Positions 1-8,850 of a stretch of DNA of 64,000 nucleotides are shown here, piece by piece. Source of the stretch: Intrasporangium calvum DSM 43043 (GTDB lineage Bacteria; Actinomycetota; Actinomycetes; Actinomycetales; Dermatophilaceae); contig NC_014830.1 of assembly GCF_000184685.1 (NCBI RefSeq), positions 682,001 through 746,000 of the forward strand, given 5' to 3'. A program made the position numbers and the translations under genes. Position 1 is the first letter of the stretch. Each line of letters starts with the position of its first letter. The notes under the pieces were generated by a model that saw only the letters and a program-made list of their open reading frames with translations, searched no databases and was not told where the DNA came from.

Positions 1-306
1 TCGCACACGGCGACAGCAGGTTCGGATGCGCTGCACATGGTCCGTGAGCTCGGCGCCAGGCTGGCGCACGTGCACCTGGCCGACGGGCTCGGCTCCTTCA
101 AGGACGAGCACCTCGTCCCGGGCCGCGGCACGCAGCCGTGCGGGGAGGTGCTCGAGCACCTCACGGCGACGGGCTGGTCGGGCGACGTCATCGTCGAGGT
201 GGGCACGCGCAAGATGGCTCCGGACCAACGCGAGGCGGCGTTGGTCGAGGCGCTCGCGTTCGCCCAGTTCGCCATCGTCCCGACCCGCGGGGCCAGCCGC
301 ATCTGA
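1..306 (+). CDS. Sugar phosphate isomerase/epimerase, C-terminal part
   Basis: The reading frame is open from the first base, so only the last 101 codons are seen. The peptide fits the C-terminal half of the xylose-isomerase-like TIM-barrel family (AP endonuclease family 2): a metal-binding type HVHLADG stretch about residues 23-29, then KDEHLVPGRG and a terminal strand with VEVGTR. This family isomerises or epimerises sugars or related polyols using divalent metal. The substrate cannot be deduced. The real start lies outside the window. Confidence 0.7.
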   Translation, partial: SHTATAGSDALHMVRELGARLAHVHLADGLGSFKDEHLVPGRGTQPCGEVLEHLTATGWSGDVIVEVGTRKMAPDQREAALVEALAFAQFAIVPTRGASRI

Positions 307-337
307 AGCACCGCAGCGACCGTTGTGGTCGTGATGG

Positions 338-1060
338 TCAGCCGCGGAACCCGCGCGGTCGGACGCTCACCATGTCGATGGAGGCCTCGGGTGTCGCGTC
401 CACGGCGAGCCGGACCGCACGGACGACCGAGTCGACGCGGAGGTACACCTCCGGCCGATACGGTCCACCCTCGAAGTCGATCATCTCGTGCTGCATGTCG
501 GTGTCGACGCGCCCCGGGTAGATGGAGGTGACGCGCACGCCGTTGTCCCGTTCCTCCTCGCGCAACGCATCGGTGAAGGCGCGGAGCGCGAACTTCGATG
601 CGGAGTACGGCCCCATCGTCGGCCCGGACGTGAGCCCGGCTCCCGAGTTGATGGCCACGACCAGCCCGTGCGCCGCGCGCAGGCCGGGCAGCAGGGCGCG
701 GGTGATGCCTGCTGCCGCAACGAGGTTCACGCGCATCGCAGCGTCCCAGTCCGCGAGGGACAGGTCGGCGATCCGCCCCCGGTGGAGCACCCCGGCGGAG
801 TGGACGAGCACGTCGACCCTCGGGAGGCGCGGCACCAGGGCGGCGAGAGCCGCCTCCAGCGCCCCACCGGGCGCACAGTCGAGCAGGTCCACGACGAAAC
901 CCTCCGCAGAGGGGAGCGACGTGACGACGTCGCGGACCGACTCCTCGCTGCGCCCACCGACCACGACGTGGTGGTCAACCGCGAGGTCCTCGGCGATGGC
1001 CCGTCCGATCCCCCGGGTCGCGCCGGTCACCACCGCCACCGGTCGTTCCGCAGTCGTCAT
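338..1060 (-). CDS. Short-chain dehydrogenase/reductase (SDR)
   Basis: Classical SDR of 240 residues, a cytosolic NAD(P)-dependent oxidoreductase of unknown substrate. Visible motifs are the Rossmann dinucleotide loop TGATRGIG (residues 13-20), HSAG (88-91, replacing the usual NNAG), Ser139 and the Tyr152-x3-Lys156 catalytic pair in YSASK. The length is normal for the family. The ATG at 1060 is preferred; a GTG two codons upstream at 1066 is possible. It is divergent in arrangement from nothing obvious and is followed upstream by a 34-bp perfect palindrome. Confidence 0.85.
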   Translation of the reverse strand: MTTAERPVAVVTGATRGIGRAIAEDLAVDHHVVVGGRSEESVRDVVTSLPSAEGFVVDLLDCAPGGALEAALAALVPRLPRVDVLVHSAGVLHRGRIADLSLADWDAAMRVNLVAAAGITRALLPGLRAAHGLVVAINSGAGLTSGPTMGPYSASKFALRAFTDALREEERDNGVRVTSIYPGRVDTDMQHEMIDFEGGPYRPEVYLRVDSVVRAVRLAVDATPEASIDMVSVRPRGFRG

Positions 1061-1096
1061 GCGCACAGGCTACGACTCAGCCCCGCACGAACGGTC

Positions 1097-1130
1097 CCGT
1101 ATGCCGCTGAGCCGGCTCAGCGGCATACGG
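1097..1130. repeat. Perfect 34-bp palindrome; two head-to-head REP-like units
   Basis: Positions 1097-1113 (CCGTATGCCGCTGAGCC) and 1114-1130 are exact reverse complements. The symmetry resumes after one mismatch (GGT/ACC at 1093-1095 and 1132-1134). This is the most complete example of the window-wide CGTATGCCGCTG element. It lies between the SDR start and the end of the CoA-transferase gene, so as RNA it could act as a terminator-like hairpin for the latter. Confidence 0.9.
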
Positions 1131-1152
1131 AACCATTCGACGGGGTTGGCGC

Positions 1153-2379
1153 TCAAGCGAGCCCGAGCTCTGCCGCTTCCTCCCAGAGCTCGTCCCGAAC
1201 GCGTGGGTGGGCGCACTCCTCGATGAGGTCACGGCACTGCTCCCGCTCGTCGTGCCCCCACAGTCGGGCGACGCCGTTCTCGGTGACGATCGCGCTCTGC
1301 TGGAAGCTCGTGACCGGCTCGTCGACGAGCGGCACGATCGTCGAGACGTCCGCCTTCGGGTGCCAGGAGCGAAGGGCGATGAACGACTGGCCACCGGGGG
1401 AGTGGAGGGCGCCCACGATGAAGTCGGTCTGGCCCCCGAAGCCAGAGTGGATCCGCGCGTTGATGCGGGAGGCGTTGGCCTGGCCGAAGAGGTCCACCTC
1501 GAGGGCGGTGTTGACCGAGGTCATCCGCCGCTGCTGGGCGATGAGGCCGGGGTCGTTCGTCTTCTCGGTGCGCAGCATCCGCACCCACGGGTTGCCGTCG
1601 ACCCAGTCGTACAGCTCCTGGCTGCCGAAGACGAACGACGTGACGAGGGGGTGGTCCCGGTCCAGCGCCCCGGCCGCGTCGAGGGCCAGGACCCCGTCGG
1701 AGAACATCTCGGTCCAGACGCGGAGCTCCTTGCGGCCGATGATCGCGTTGAGGGTCGCGTCCGGCACGGCGCCGATGCCGAGCTGCATGGTCGCGCCGTC
1801 GAGGACCATCGAGGCCACCCGCTCGCCGATCGCGGCGCTCTCGTCGTCGGGGGTGCCCGGGGTGTGGGCCGCCAGCGGGGTGTCGATCTCGAGCGCCACG
1901 TCGACGTGGTCCACCGGCACCTGGGCGTCGCCGAAGGTATAGGGCATCCGCTCGTTGACGACCGCGATGACGAGGCCGCCGCGGGCCCGGCACGCCTCGA
2001 TGGCGGCGGGCAGGACGTTGACCTCGACACCGAGGCTGAGCTGTCCGTCGCGGGGTGGAGCGCAGTGGATGAGCACGGCGTCGGGCAGCAGGGTCCGGGT
2101 GAAGAGGAGCGGGACCAGCGAGAGTCGGGACGGGACGTAACGCAGGCCCGGGTGGCGGCGCATGCCCGCCCCGACGAAACAGGTCTCGACGGTGACGCCG
2201 TCGCGCTCAGGCAGGCCGGGTGGCGCATTGAGGGCGTTCAGGACGTACGACGGCAGCGCCTGGTCGACGACGCTGACGCCCTCCCACGGGATGGCCATGT
2301 TGCCGCTGCAGACGATGCGCGGGTTGGGCGGCAGTGACTGGAGTCTCGAGCTCAGTTCCTCGACGGAGACGGTCTGCAT
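1153..2379 (-). CDS. Acetyl-CoA hydrolase/transferase family protein
   Basis: 408 residues across the two-domain CoA-transferase fold (acetyl-CoA hydrolase / 4-hydroxybutyrate CoA-transferase group). Visible motifs are GIGAVPDA (201-208), the probable catalytic Glu224 in WTEMFSDG, which forms the glutamyl-CoA thioester in this family, and GFGGQTDF near residue 325. The protein should be cytosolic and move CoA between short-chain acids; the exact acids cannot be read from sequence. It ends just before the 34-bp palindrome and appears monocistronic. Confidence 0.85.
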   Translation of the reverse strand: MQTVSVEELSSRLQSLPPNPRIVCSGNMAIPWEGVSVVDQALPSYVLNALNAPPGLPERDGVTVETCFVGAGMRRHPGLRYVPSRLSLVPLLFTRTLLPDAVLIHCAPPRDGQLSLGVEVNVLPAAIEACRARGGLVIAVVNERMPYTFGDAQVPVDHVDVALEIDTPLAAHTPGTPDDESAAIGERVASMVLDGATMQLGIGAVPDATLNAIIGRKELRVWTEMFSDGVLALDAAGALDRDHPLVTSFVFGSQELYDWVDGNPWVRMLRTEKTNDPGLIAQQRRMTSVNTALEVDLFGQANASRINARIHSGFGGQTDFIVGALHSPGGQSFIALRSWHPKADVSTIVPLVDEPVTSFQQSAIVTENGVARLWGHDEREQCRDLIEECAHPRVRDELWEEAAELGLA

Positions 2380-2511
2380 GGGCCCATCCTTGCCGACCGT
2401 CGTCGGGCGGTGGCGGGGGACCCCCGAGCCCCGCCCCGGTCGGTCGGGTGCGCGTCAGGGGCAGGTCTGGGGCAGGTCTGGGGCGGGTCTGGCGGGTCAG
2501 GTGGTGGTCGG

Positions 2512-3522
2512 TCAGCTGGCCTTGCGTTTCGTGGCGGCCTTCTTCGTGGCGGCCTTCTTCGTGGCGGCCTTCTTCGTGGTCGACTTCTTGGCCGGGGTCT
2601 GCTTCGCCGTGGTCTGCGTGGAGGCGGCCTTCTTGGGCGCGCCCGTTGAGCTCCCCTTCTGTGCGGCGGCCTGCCGGGCAGCCGGCTGGGCCGGCTGCTC
2701 CTCAGCCTCGTCCTGCCGGATCTCGCTCGTCGAGGCGCCGCCGGACTTCGCCGCCTTGGCCTTGTCGACGCTGCGCTGCAGGGCCGCGAGGAGGTCGACG
2801 ACCTCGGTCTCCTCGGGGCGGGCAGCGGGGGTCTCCTTGACCTCGCCACCCTCGATCTTGCTCGACACGAGCGCCTCGACCGCCTCGGAGTAGTCGTCCT
2901 CGAACTCGTCCGGCTCGTAGTCGCCGGCGAGCGAGTCGACGAGGGACGAGGCCATCGCCAGCTCCTTGTCGGTGGCGTGCGTGTCCTCGGAGAGGTAGTC
3001 GAACTCCGGCCTGCGGATCTCGTCCGACCAGAGGAGGGTCTGCAGGACGATGACCCCCTCTCGGACCCGGAGCACCGCGAGCGTCATGCGGGTCCTGATG
3101 GAGACGGTGACCAAGGCCATGCGGTCTGCCTTCGCCAGGGCATCGCGGAGCAGCACGTAGGGCTTGAGACCGGTCTTGTCCGGCTCCAGGTAGTACGAGC
3201 GGTCGAAGAGGAGGGGGTCGATCTGGTCCGACGGAACGAACTTCTCGATGGAGATCTCCTTGGACGACCGTGATGGCAGGGACTTCATCTCCTCGTCGGT
3301 GAGGACGACCATCTGGCCGTCGGCCGTCTCGTAACCCTTGGCGATGTCGGAATAGGGCACCTCCTCGCCGTCGATCGAGCACACCCGTTGATACTTGATG
3401 CGACCTCCGTCCTTCACGTGGACCTGCCTGAACTGCACGTCGTGATTCTCGGTCGCGGAGAAGAGGCGGACCGGGACGTTGACGAGTCCGAAGGAGACTG
3501 CGCCTTTCCAGATGGCTCGCAT
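2512..3522 (-). CDS. ku: Ku protein, non-homologous end joining
   Basis: Bacterial Ku, a homodimeric ring that binds double-strand DNA ends and recruits LigD-type enzymes. The N-terminus MRAIWKGAVSFGLVNVPVRL is characteristic and fixes the start at 3522, although the frame is open upstream to 3600. The Ku core covers about residues 1-260. The last 75 residues form a Lys/Ala/Thr-rich tail ending in near-perfect KKAAT repeats, like the DNA-binding extended C-termini known in other actinobacteria. It is divergent from the ligase gene with only 18 bp between the start codons. Confidence 0.95.
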   Translation of the reverse strand: MRAIWKGAVSFGLVNVPVRLFSATENHDVQFRQVHVKDGGRIKYQRVCSIDGEEVPYSDIAKGYETADGQMVVLTDEEMKSLPSRSSKEISIEKFVPSDQIDPLLFDRSYYLEPDKTGLKPYVLLRDALAKADRMALVTVSIRTRMTLAVLRVREGVIVLQTLLWSDEIRRPEFDYLSEDTHATDKELAMASSLVDSLAGDYEPDEFEDDYSEAVEALVSSKIEGGEVKETPAARPEETEVVDLLAALQRSVDKAKAAKSGGASTSEIRQDEAEEQPAQPAARQAAAQKGSSTGAPKKAASTQTTAKQTPAKKSTTKKAATKKAATKKAATKRKAS

Positions 3523-3540
3523 GAGAACAAGAATGCACCC

Positions 3541-4491
3541 ATGCGCCCCATGCTCGCGACGCCAGCGCCGACGATTCCTGCCGGCCACGCGTGGATTCAC
3601 GAGGTGAAATGGGACGGCATGCGCATCCTTGCGGATGTCAGCGAGGGGAGCGTGCGCCTCACGTCACGAACCGAGCGCGACGTCACGGTGGCCTTTCCGG
3701 AGATGTCGGGGCTCGCCGGTGAGTATGCCGACATGCTGCTCGACGGGGAGATCGTCTGTTTCGATGCGGGGAAGCCGTCCTTCGGCCTCCTCGCCGAGCG
3801 GTTCCATGTGACGAACGCGAGGCGAGCGATGCTCCTGGCGGAACGCAGCCCGGTGACGCTGATGACGTTCGACCTGCTCCGGCTCTACGGCGTCGAGCTC
3901 CTCGGCCGCGCCTGGTCCGACCGACGCGCCACCCTGGAGCGCCTCGAGCTGGATGGGGCGCGCTGGCAGACGCCGCCGATCTTCGAGGACGGACACCTCC
4001 TGCACGCCGCCACCCGGGAGCAGGGCCTGGAGGGGATCGTCAGCAAGCGCACCAGCTCCGTCTACCGGCCGGGTGTCCGATCGCCCGACTGGCTCAAGTC
4101 GCCGCACCGGGGAAGCGCGTCCGTCGTGATCGGCGGGTGGCGGCCCGAGTCCACCGGAACGGTCCCGGACCGCCTCGGCGCCGTCCTCGTCGGCACGCCC
4201 GGCCCGGACGGCCTGCGCTTCGTCGGCCGGGTCGGGGCCGGCCTCGCCGGGCGAGCGGGGGACGCACTGCGTCAGGCCCTGGCCCCGCTGGAGCGTGCGG
4301 CCTCGCCCTTCGCCGCCGCGCTCCCCGCCGAGGACTCGGTCGGGGCGCACTGGGTGCACCCCGTCCTCATCGCGGACGTCGAGTCGCTCGGCCTCGGGCA
4401 CCAGGGACGCCTTCGGCAGCCCGCCTTCAAGCGGCTGCGGGAGGACCTCACGCCCGAGGACGTCGAGGACCTCCTCGACGGAGGTGTCTGA
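3541..4491 (+). CDS. ATP-dependent DNA ligase (LigD ligase-domain type)
   Basis: 316 residues from ATG 3541 (MRPMLATP, typical of LigD ligase domains). It seals nicks using ATP in end joining. Motif I is EVKWDG with the adenylated Lys23. Motif III is LLDGEIV (67-72), IIIa FDLLRLYG (110-117), IV EGIVSKR (164-170) and V around DWLKSP (183-188), followed by an OB-fold. No polymerase or phosphoesterase domain is fused. It overlaps the polymerase gene by one base (TGATG), so the two are translationally coupled. Confidence 0.92.
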   Translation: MRPMLATPAPTIPAGHAWIHEVKWDGMRILADVSEGSVRLTSRTERDVTVAFPEMSGLAGEYADMLLDGEIVCFDAGKPSFGLLAERFHVTNARRAMLLAERSPVTLMTFDLLRLYGVELLGRAWSDRRATLERLELDGARWQTPPIFEDGHLLHAATREQGLEGIVSKRTSSVYRPGVRSPDWLKSPHRGSASVVIGGWRPESTGTVPDRLGAVLVGTPGPDGLRFVGRVGAGLAGRAGDALRQALAPLERAASPFAAALPAEDSVGAHWVHPVLIADVESLGLGHQGRLRQPAFKRLREDLTPEDVEDLLDGGV

Positions 4492-5402
4492 TGCCGGGCC
4501 GGCAGCGGAACGAGAACGGCGAGAAGGTGGCCGTCGAGGTCGAGGGCCGGCGGATGCGGCTGAGCAGCCTGGAAAAGGTGATGTTTCCAGCGACCGGGAC
4601 GACAAAGGCGCAGGTCATCGACTATTACGCGCGGATCGCCCCGGTGCTGTTGCCCCACTTGGCCGACCGGCCGGTGACCCGAATTCGGTATCCGCACGGG
4701 GTCGGCGACCTCCAGTTCTTCGAGAAGAACGTGCCGGCAGGGGTCCCCGAGTGGATTCGGCGGGCCGGGCGAGACCCGGTGTTCCCCTTCATCGACGACC
4801 TGGCGGGGCTCACCTTCTTCGCGAATCTCAACTCGCTCGAGCTCCACGTGCCGCAATGGCGTTTCGAAGGTGAAGGCCCTGACGCCGTTCCCCGCAACCC
4901 CGACCGGCTCGTGATCGACCTGGATCCGGGGCCCGGGACCGGGCTGCGGGAGGTCTCGGGGGTCGCTGTGATCGTCCGGGACCGGCTGGCGGACATCGGT
5001 CTGGCGACCGTGCCCGTGACGAGCGGGAGCAAGGGCATGCAACTGTACGCACGGCTGCCCGGGGGCGCCCACTCGAGCGACCAGATCCGGGACACCGTGC
5101 AGCAGCTGGCTCAGGAGCTGACCAAGCGGCATCCGGACCGCATCGTCTGGAAGATGGCCAAGGACCTGCGGCCCGGCAAGATCTTCCTCGACTGGAGCCA
5201 GAACGTGGCGGCGAAGACGACGGTCTGCCCGTACTCGCTCCGAGGGCGCGAGGCCCCCACGGTCGCCGCCCCGCGGACCTGGGCGGAGGTCGAGGCGGGC
5301 GCCGCGGGTGAGGAGCTGCGACAGCTGTGGTTCAACGAGGTGCTCGACCGGGTCGCGGCGCACGGGGACCTGGCGGTGGAGATCGCCGCGCCGGCCACCT
5401 GA
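4491..5402 (+). CDS. LigD-type polymerase/primase domain protein
   Basis: 303 residues matching the archaeo-eukaryotic-primase-like LigD polymerase, which fills gaps during end joining and favours ribonucleotides. The catalytic DLDP (143-146), SGSKG (178-182) and FLDWSQN (232-238) are all present. It is a stand-alone gene instead of part of a three-domain LigD. It starts inside the ligase stop codon and ends before a strong hairpin shared with convergent lsr2. Confidence 0.92.
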   Translation: MPGRQRNENGEKVAVEVEGRRMRLSSLEKVMFPATGTTKAQVIDYYARIAPVLLPHLADRPVTRIRYPHGVGDLQFFEKNVPAGVPEWIRRAGRDPVFPFIDDLAGLTFFANLNSLELHVPQWRFEGEGPDAVPRNPDRLVIDLDPGPGTGLREVSGVAVIVRDRLADIGLATVPVTSGSKGMQLYARLPGGAHSSDQIRDTVQQLAQELTKRHPDRIVWKMAKDLRPGKIFLDWSQNVAAKTTVCPYSLRGREAPTVAAPRTWAEVEAGAAGEELRQLWFNEVLDRVAAHGDLAVEIAAPAT

Positions 5403-5455
5403 CGGCTGGCCTCCGAGCCTCCGCCCGCCGGTCACCGAACTGCCTTGGACGAGCT

Positions 5456-5489
5456 CGAGGGGCCACCATCCTCGGAAGGTGGCCCCTCG
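5456..5489. terminator. Bidirectional hairpin terminator between ligD-pol and lsr2
   Basis: 12-bp perfect stem, CGAGGGGCCACC at 5456-5467 and its complement at 5478-5489, with a 10-nt loop. It lies between two convergent genes and would serve both. There is no U-tract, as is common in high-GC actinobacteria. Confidence 0.75.
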
Positions 5490-5501
5490 AACGGCGCGCC
5501 G

Positions 5502-5834
5502 TCAGTGCGCCTTGTCGTAGGCCGCCTGGATCTCGGCGGAGATCCGGCCGCGGTCAGAGACCTGGTGCCCGTTGGCCCGGGCCCACTCGCGGACCGACGC
5601 GAGGTCGTTCCGCTTTGCCCCGCCCCCGGCGGAGCCACGGCGGCGTCCGCCGCGCGAGCCGCCGCTGCGGCGCGCGTGGCCGGTCCAGGACGCCAGCTCG
5701 TCACGCAGCCTCGCCGCGTTCTTGTCACTGAGGTCGATCTCGTACGAGACCCCGTCGATCGCAAAGCTGACGGTTTCGTCGGCGGGACCGCCGTCAACAT
5801 CGTCGATGAGGACGACTTCGACTCGCTGAGCCAT
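5502..5834 (-). CDS. lsr2: Lsr2 nucleoid-associated protein
   Basis: 110 residues. It is the actinobacterial H-NS analogue, which bridges and silences AT-rich DNA. The N-terminal dimerisation domain is about residues 1-60 (MAQRVEVVLIDDVDGG...). A basic Gly/Arg/Ser linker (52-75) leads to a C-terminal DNA-binding domain with the AT-hook-like RGR at 95-97. The start at 5834 matches the family; the frame is open further upstream without similarity. It is monocistronic, with a comparatively AT-rich upstream region that may be an autoregulatory target. Confidence 0.95.
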   Translation of the reverse strand: MAQRVEVVLIDDVDGGPADETVSFAIDGVSYEIDLSDKNAARLRDELASWTGHARRSGGSRGGRRRGSAGGGAKRNDLASVREWARANGHQVSDRGRISAEIQAAYDKAH

Positions 5835-5898
5835 GTTTCTCCATCTGGTGTCGTGATGGTAATTGACGTGGCGTGAATGCGGCGCATTCGCGTCGCGA

Positions 5899-5919
5899 GC
5901 CAATTTACACGTAATTGGC
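5899..5919. promoter_or_regulatory. AT-rich dyad upstream of lsr2
   Basis: GCCAATT (5899-5905) and AATTGGC (5913-5919) are exact inverted repeats separated by 7 bases, 65 bp upstream of the lsr2 start. They sit in the most AT-rich stretch nearby (about 5835-6000). It could be an operator or an Lsr2 autoregulatory site; this is inference from position and composition. Confidence 0.45.
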
Positions 5920-5984
5920 ATTGTCGTCGAAGTCGGGATGGCAATTGTGGATGAAGCGGCCGGGGCGGCAAATGCGGTACGCTG

Positions 5985-6161
5985 CTACGTTTTGGCGCCG
6001 CTATTGCGATCATTATCCGCCGCGCGCTCGGCCTCCCACTTGGCCACGGCAATTCTCTCTCGTCGGTCACCTTCGAGAATGTTGCGGATGATGATGAAGA
6101 AGAGCCAGGTGACGCCCACCGTCGGAAGGAGCGCGAGCACGTAGGGCAGGAGCGATTCCAT
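5985..6161 (-). CDS. Small single-pass membrane protein, unknown function
   Basis: 58 residues from the ATG at 6161. One hydrophobic helix spans about residues 4-25 (LLPYVLALLPTVGVTWLFFIII), followed by a charged cytoplasmic tail rich in Arg, Glu and Asp. Positively charged residues after the helix suggest an N-out or inner-leaflet-anchored arrangement. I do not recognise a family. The frame is open upstream to 6239, but that part overlaps the radA start. Coding potential is supported by the clear helix-plus-tail design. Confidence 0.6.
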   Translation of the reverse strand: MESLLPYVLALLPTVGVTWLFFIIIRNILEGDRRERIAVAKWEAERAADNDRNSGAKT

Positions 6162-6228
6162 GCCTGCATGATCCCACGGTCGGCGTTGCTCTCCGACGCT
6201 GTCGTCGGGCACCTCTACGGTTGCGGCC

Positions 6229-7644
6229 ATGGCCACCAAGTCGACGAGCCGTCAGTCACCTCGCTTCCGATGCGCGGAATGCGGCTGGACGACCGCCAAG
6301 TGGGTCGGTCGGTGCGGCGAGTGCCAGGCGTGGGGGACGGTGGCCGAGACGGCAGGCGGGACGGCGCCGCGCACCGTCCCGGCTCAGGTGCTGCGACCGG
6401 CCACGCCCATCGCGGAGGTGGACCTGACGAGCGCGGCCGCCCGCCCGACCGGCGTTGCGGAGTTCGACCGGGTTCTCGGCGGCGGCCTCGTCCCCGGCGC
6501 GGTCGTCCTCGTGGCTGGGGAGCCCGGCATCGGCAAGTCCACCCTCCTGCTCGACGTGGCGGCGCGCGCGGCGCGGCAGGGTGCTCAGACGCTCTACGTC
6601 AGCGGTGAGGAGAGCGCCGCGCAGGTCCGAGCCCGAGCCGACCGGATCGACGCCCTTGCCGACCGGCTCTACCTCGCCGCCGAGACCGACCTCGCGACCG
6701 TCCTCGGCCACGTCGAGGCGAGCTCACCCCAGCTGCTCGTCGTGGACTCGGTCCAGACGATCGCCAGCGCGGACGTCGAGGGGCAGGCCGGCAACGTCTC
6801 CCAGGTCCGTGAGGTGGCCGCGAGCCTCATCCGGATGGCCAAGGACCGCGGGATGTCGGTGCTGCTCGTCGGGCACGTCACGAAGGACGGATCGATCGCG
6901 GGCCCGAGGGTGCTGGAGCACCTCGTCGACGTCGTCGTGCAGTTCGAGGGCGACCGCCATTCGCGGCTGCGGCTCGTGCGCGCGGTGAAGAACCGCTACG
7001 GGCCCACGGACGAGGTCGGGTGCTTCGACCTCTCCGAGACGGGGATCATCGGTCTGCCCGACCCGAGCGGGCTCTTCCTGTCCCACCGCCTCACCGCGGT
7101 CGCCGGCACGTGCGTCACCGTCACGCTCGAGGGTCGTCGTCCGCTCGTCACCGAGGTCCAGGCCCTCGTCGCTCCCTCGACCCTCCCCTCGCCGCGGCGG
7201 ACGTCGAGCGGTCTGGATGCCTCCCGGCTGGCCATGGTGATCGCCGTCCTCGACAAGCGAGCCGGTGCACCCGTCGGCGCGCAGGACATCTTCGCCGCCA
7301 CGGTCGGTGGGGTGCGCGTGACGGAGCCGGCAGCCGACTTGGCGCTGGTCTGCGCCCTCGCCTCGTCGGTGCTCGACCGGCCACTGCCCGTCGACGCGAT
7401 CGCCATCGGTGAGGTCGGGCTCGCCGGGGAGGTCCGCAGGGCAACGGGAATCGGTCGCCGGCTCACTGAAGCGGCTCGGCTGGGATTTCGGCACGCCGTC
7501 GTCCCACGAGGGAGCCGGGACGACTCACCGATGCCTGATGGGATCAACGTCATCGAGGTGAGCAACGTCGCCGAGGCGATCGAGACCATGCGCCGCCTCG
7601 CCGTCGCGCAGCCGACGCCCGCATTGGCGCGCGACACCGCCTAG
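6229..7644 (+). CDS. radA: DNA repair protein RadA/Sms
   Basis: 471 residues. RadA is a RecA-like, hexameric helicase that helps branch migration in recombination. A four-Cys zinc finger (C15, C18, C29, C32) opens the protein. Walker A is GEPGIGKST (97-105). The RadA-specific KNRxG motif appears as KNRYG near residue 252. A Lon-protease-like C-terminal domain follows. It is upstream of disA by 118 bp in the same direction, the standard radA-disA arrangement in Gram-positive bacteria. Confidence 0.95.
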   Translation: MATKSTSRQSPRFRCAECGWTTAKWVGRCGECQAWGTVAETAGGTAPRTVPAQVLRPATPIAEVDLTSAAARPTGVAEFDRVLGGGLVPGAVVLVAGEPGIGKSTLLLDVAARAARQGAQTLYVSGEESAAQVRARADRIDALADRLYLAAETDLATVLGHVEASSPQLLVVDSVQTIASADVEGQAGNVSQVREVAASLIRMAKDRGMSVLLVGHVTKDGSIAGPRVLEHLVDVVVQFEGDRHSRLRLVRAVKNRYGPTDEVGCFDLSETGIIGLPDPSGLFLSHRLTAVAGTCVTVTLEGRRPLVTEVQALVAPSTLPSPRRTSSGLDASRLAMVIAVLDKRAGAPVGAQDIFAATVGGVRVTEPAADLALVCALASSVLDRPLPVDAIAIGEVGLAGEVRRATGIGRRLTEAARLGFRHAVVPRGSRDDSPMPDGINVIEVSNVAEAIETMRRLAVAQPTPALARDTA

Positions 7645-7762
7645 ACTGCGGACCACCGACCTCTACACCCCTGGACACACCGGCGCGGACTCAGCTCCCA
7701 CCGACGTCGACAGGGACCGGCCCACGCGCCGCACGAGGCGCCCACCAGCTGAACGGGATGTG

Positions 7763-8842
7763 ATGGACAGGAACGACGACGAGCTGCTGCTCCGCGCGGC
7801 CCTCGCCGCGGTCGCTCCCGGCACGGAGCTGCGCGACGGGTTGGAGCGGATCCTCCGCGGCCGGACCGGCGCCCTCATCGTGCTCGGCTTCGACCGGGTC
7901 GTCGACGCGATCTGCACCGGAGGGTTCCAGCTCGACGTGGAGTTCTCCGCGACCCGGGTGCGCGAGCTGTGCAAGATGGACGGCGCGGTCGTGCTCGACC
8001 GCGAGGGCACCCGCATCCTGCGCGCGGCGACCCAGCTCGTGCCCGACTCGAGCATCGAGACCTCCGAGTCGGGAACGCGGCACCGGACCGCCGAGCGCGT
8101 GGCGAAGCAGACCGGCTTCCCCGTCATCTCGGTGAGCCAGTCGATGGGCGTCGTGGCGCTCTACGTGCGCAACAAACGCCACGTCGTCGAGGGCTCTCCG
8201 ACGACCTTGTCGCGTGCGGACCAGGCCCTGCAGACCCTCGAGCGCTACAAGTCCAGACTGGACGAGGTGACCGGCACCCTGTCCGCGCTCGAGATCGAGG
8301 ACCTCGTCACGATCCGCGACGTGACGTCGGTGCTCCAGCGGCTGGAGATGGTCCGGCGCATCTCAGCCGAGATCCAGGACTACGTCGTCGAGCTCGGGAC
8401 TGACGGTCGGCTGCTCAGCCTCCAGCTCGAGGAGCTCATCGGGGGACTGGGCAATGACCGCGAGCTGGTCATCCGCGACTACCTCCCCTCGACGAAGTCC
8501 GACCTCACCGCCGAGGACGCTCTCGCCAACCTCGAGGCCCTCAACTCCGTCGAGCTGCTCGACCTCTCCGCGGGAGCCCGGGCGGTCGGCTTCTCCATCG
8601 TCGGCGACAGCCTCGACGCACCGGTCAGCCCGCAGGGCTACCGCCTGCTCACCAAGGTGCCGCGCCTGCCCACCGCGATCGTCGAGCGCCTCGTCAACCA
8701 CTTCGAGTCGCTCCAGCGGCTCCTCGCCGCCGGGATCGAGGACCTCATGCTCGTCGACGGCGTCGGTGAGGGCCGGGCTCGCGCCGTCCGCGAGGGTCTC
8801 TCCCGCCTCGCGGAGTCGTCGATCCTCGAGCGGTACGTCTGA
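7763..8842 (+). CDS. disA: DNA integrity scanning protein DisA, diadenylate cyclase
   Basis: 359 residues. DisA is an octameric diadenylate cyclase that makes c-di-AMP from two ATP and stops synthesis at branched DNA. The catalytic DGA (73-75) and RHR (106-108) motifs are intact. A helical spine (about 145-290) leads to a C-terminal helix-hairpin-helix DNA-binding domain (near 325-345, [10 protein letters not shown]). Start: ATG at 7763; a GTG directly before it at 7760 is an alternative. In actinobacteria RadA is known to interact with DisA. Confidence 0.95.
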   Translation: MDRNDDELLLRAALAAVAPGTELRDGLERILRGRTGALIVLGFDRVVDAICTGGFQLDVEFSATRVRELCKMDGAVVLDREGTRILRAATQLVPDSSIETSESGTRHRTAERVAKQTGFPVISVSQSMGVVALYVRNKRHVVEGSPTTLSRADQALQTLERYKSRLDEVTGTLSALEIEDLVTIRDVTSVLQRLEMVRRISAEIQDYVVELGTDGRLLSLQLEELIGGLGNDRELVIRDYLPSTKSDLTAEDALANLEALNSVELLDLSAGARAVGFSIVGDSLDAPVSPQGYRLLTKVPRLPTAIVERLVNHFESLQRLLAAGIEDLMLVDGVGEGRARAVREGLSRLAESSILERYV

Positions 8843-8850
8843 CCCTGCGC

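Noticed and set aside
7660-7680. Copy of the second repeat (CTGGACACAC) before disA
   Set aside because: The match is limited to CTGGACAC and lacks the TCGACG part.
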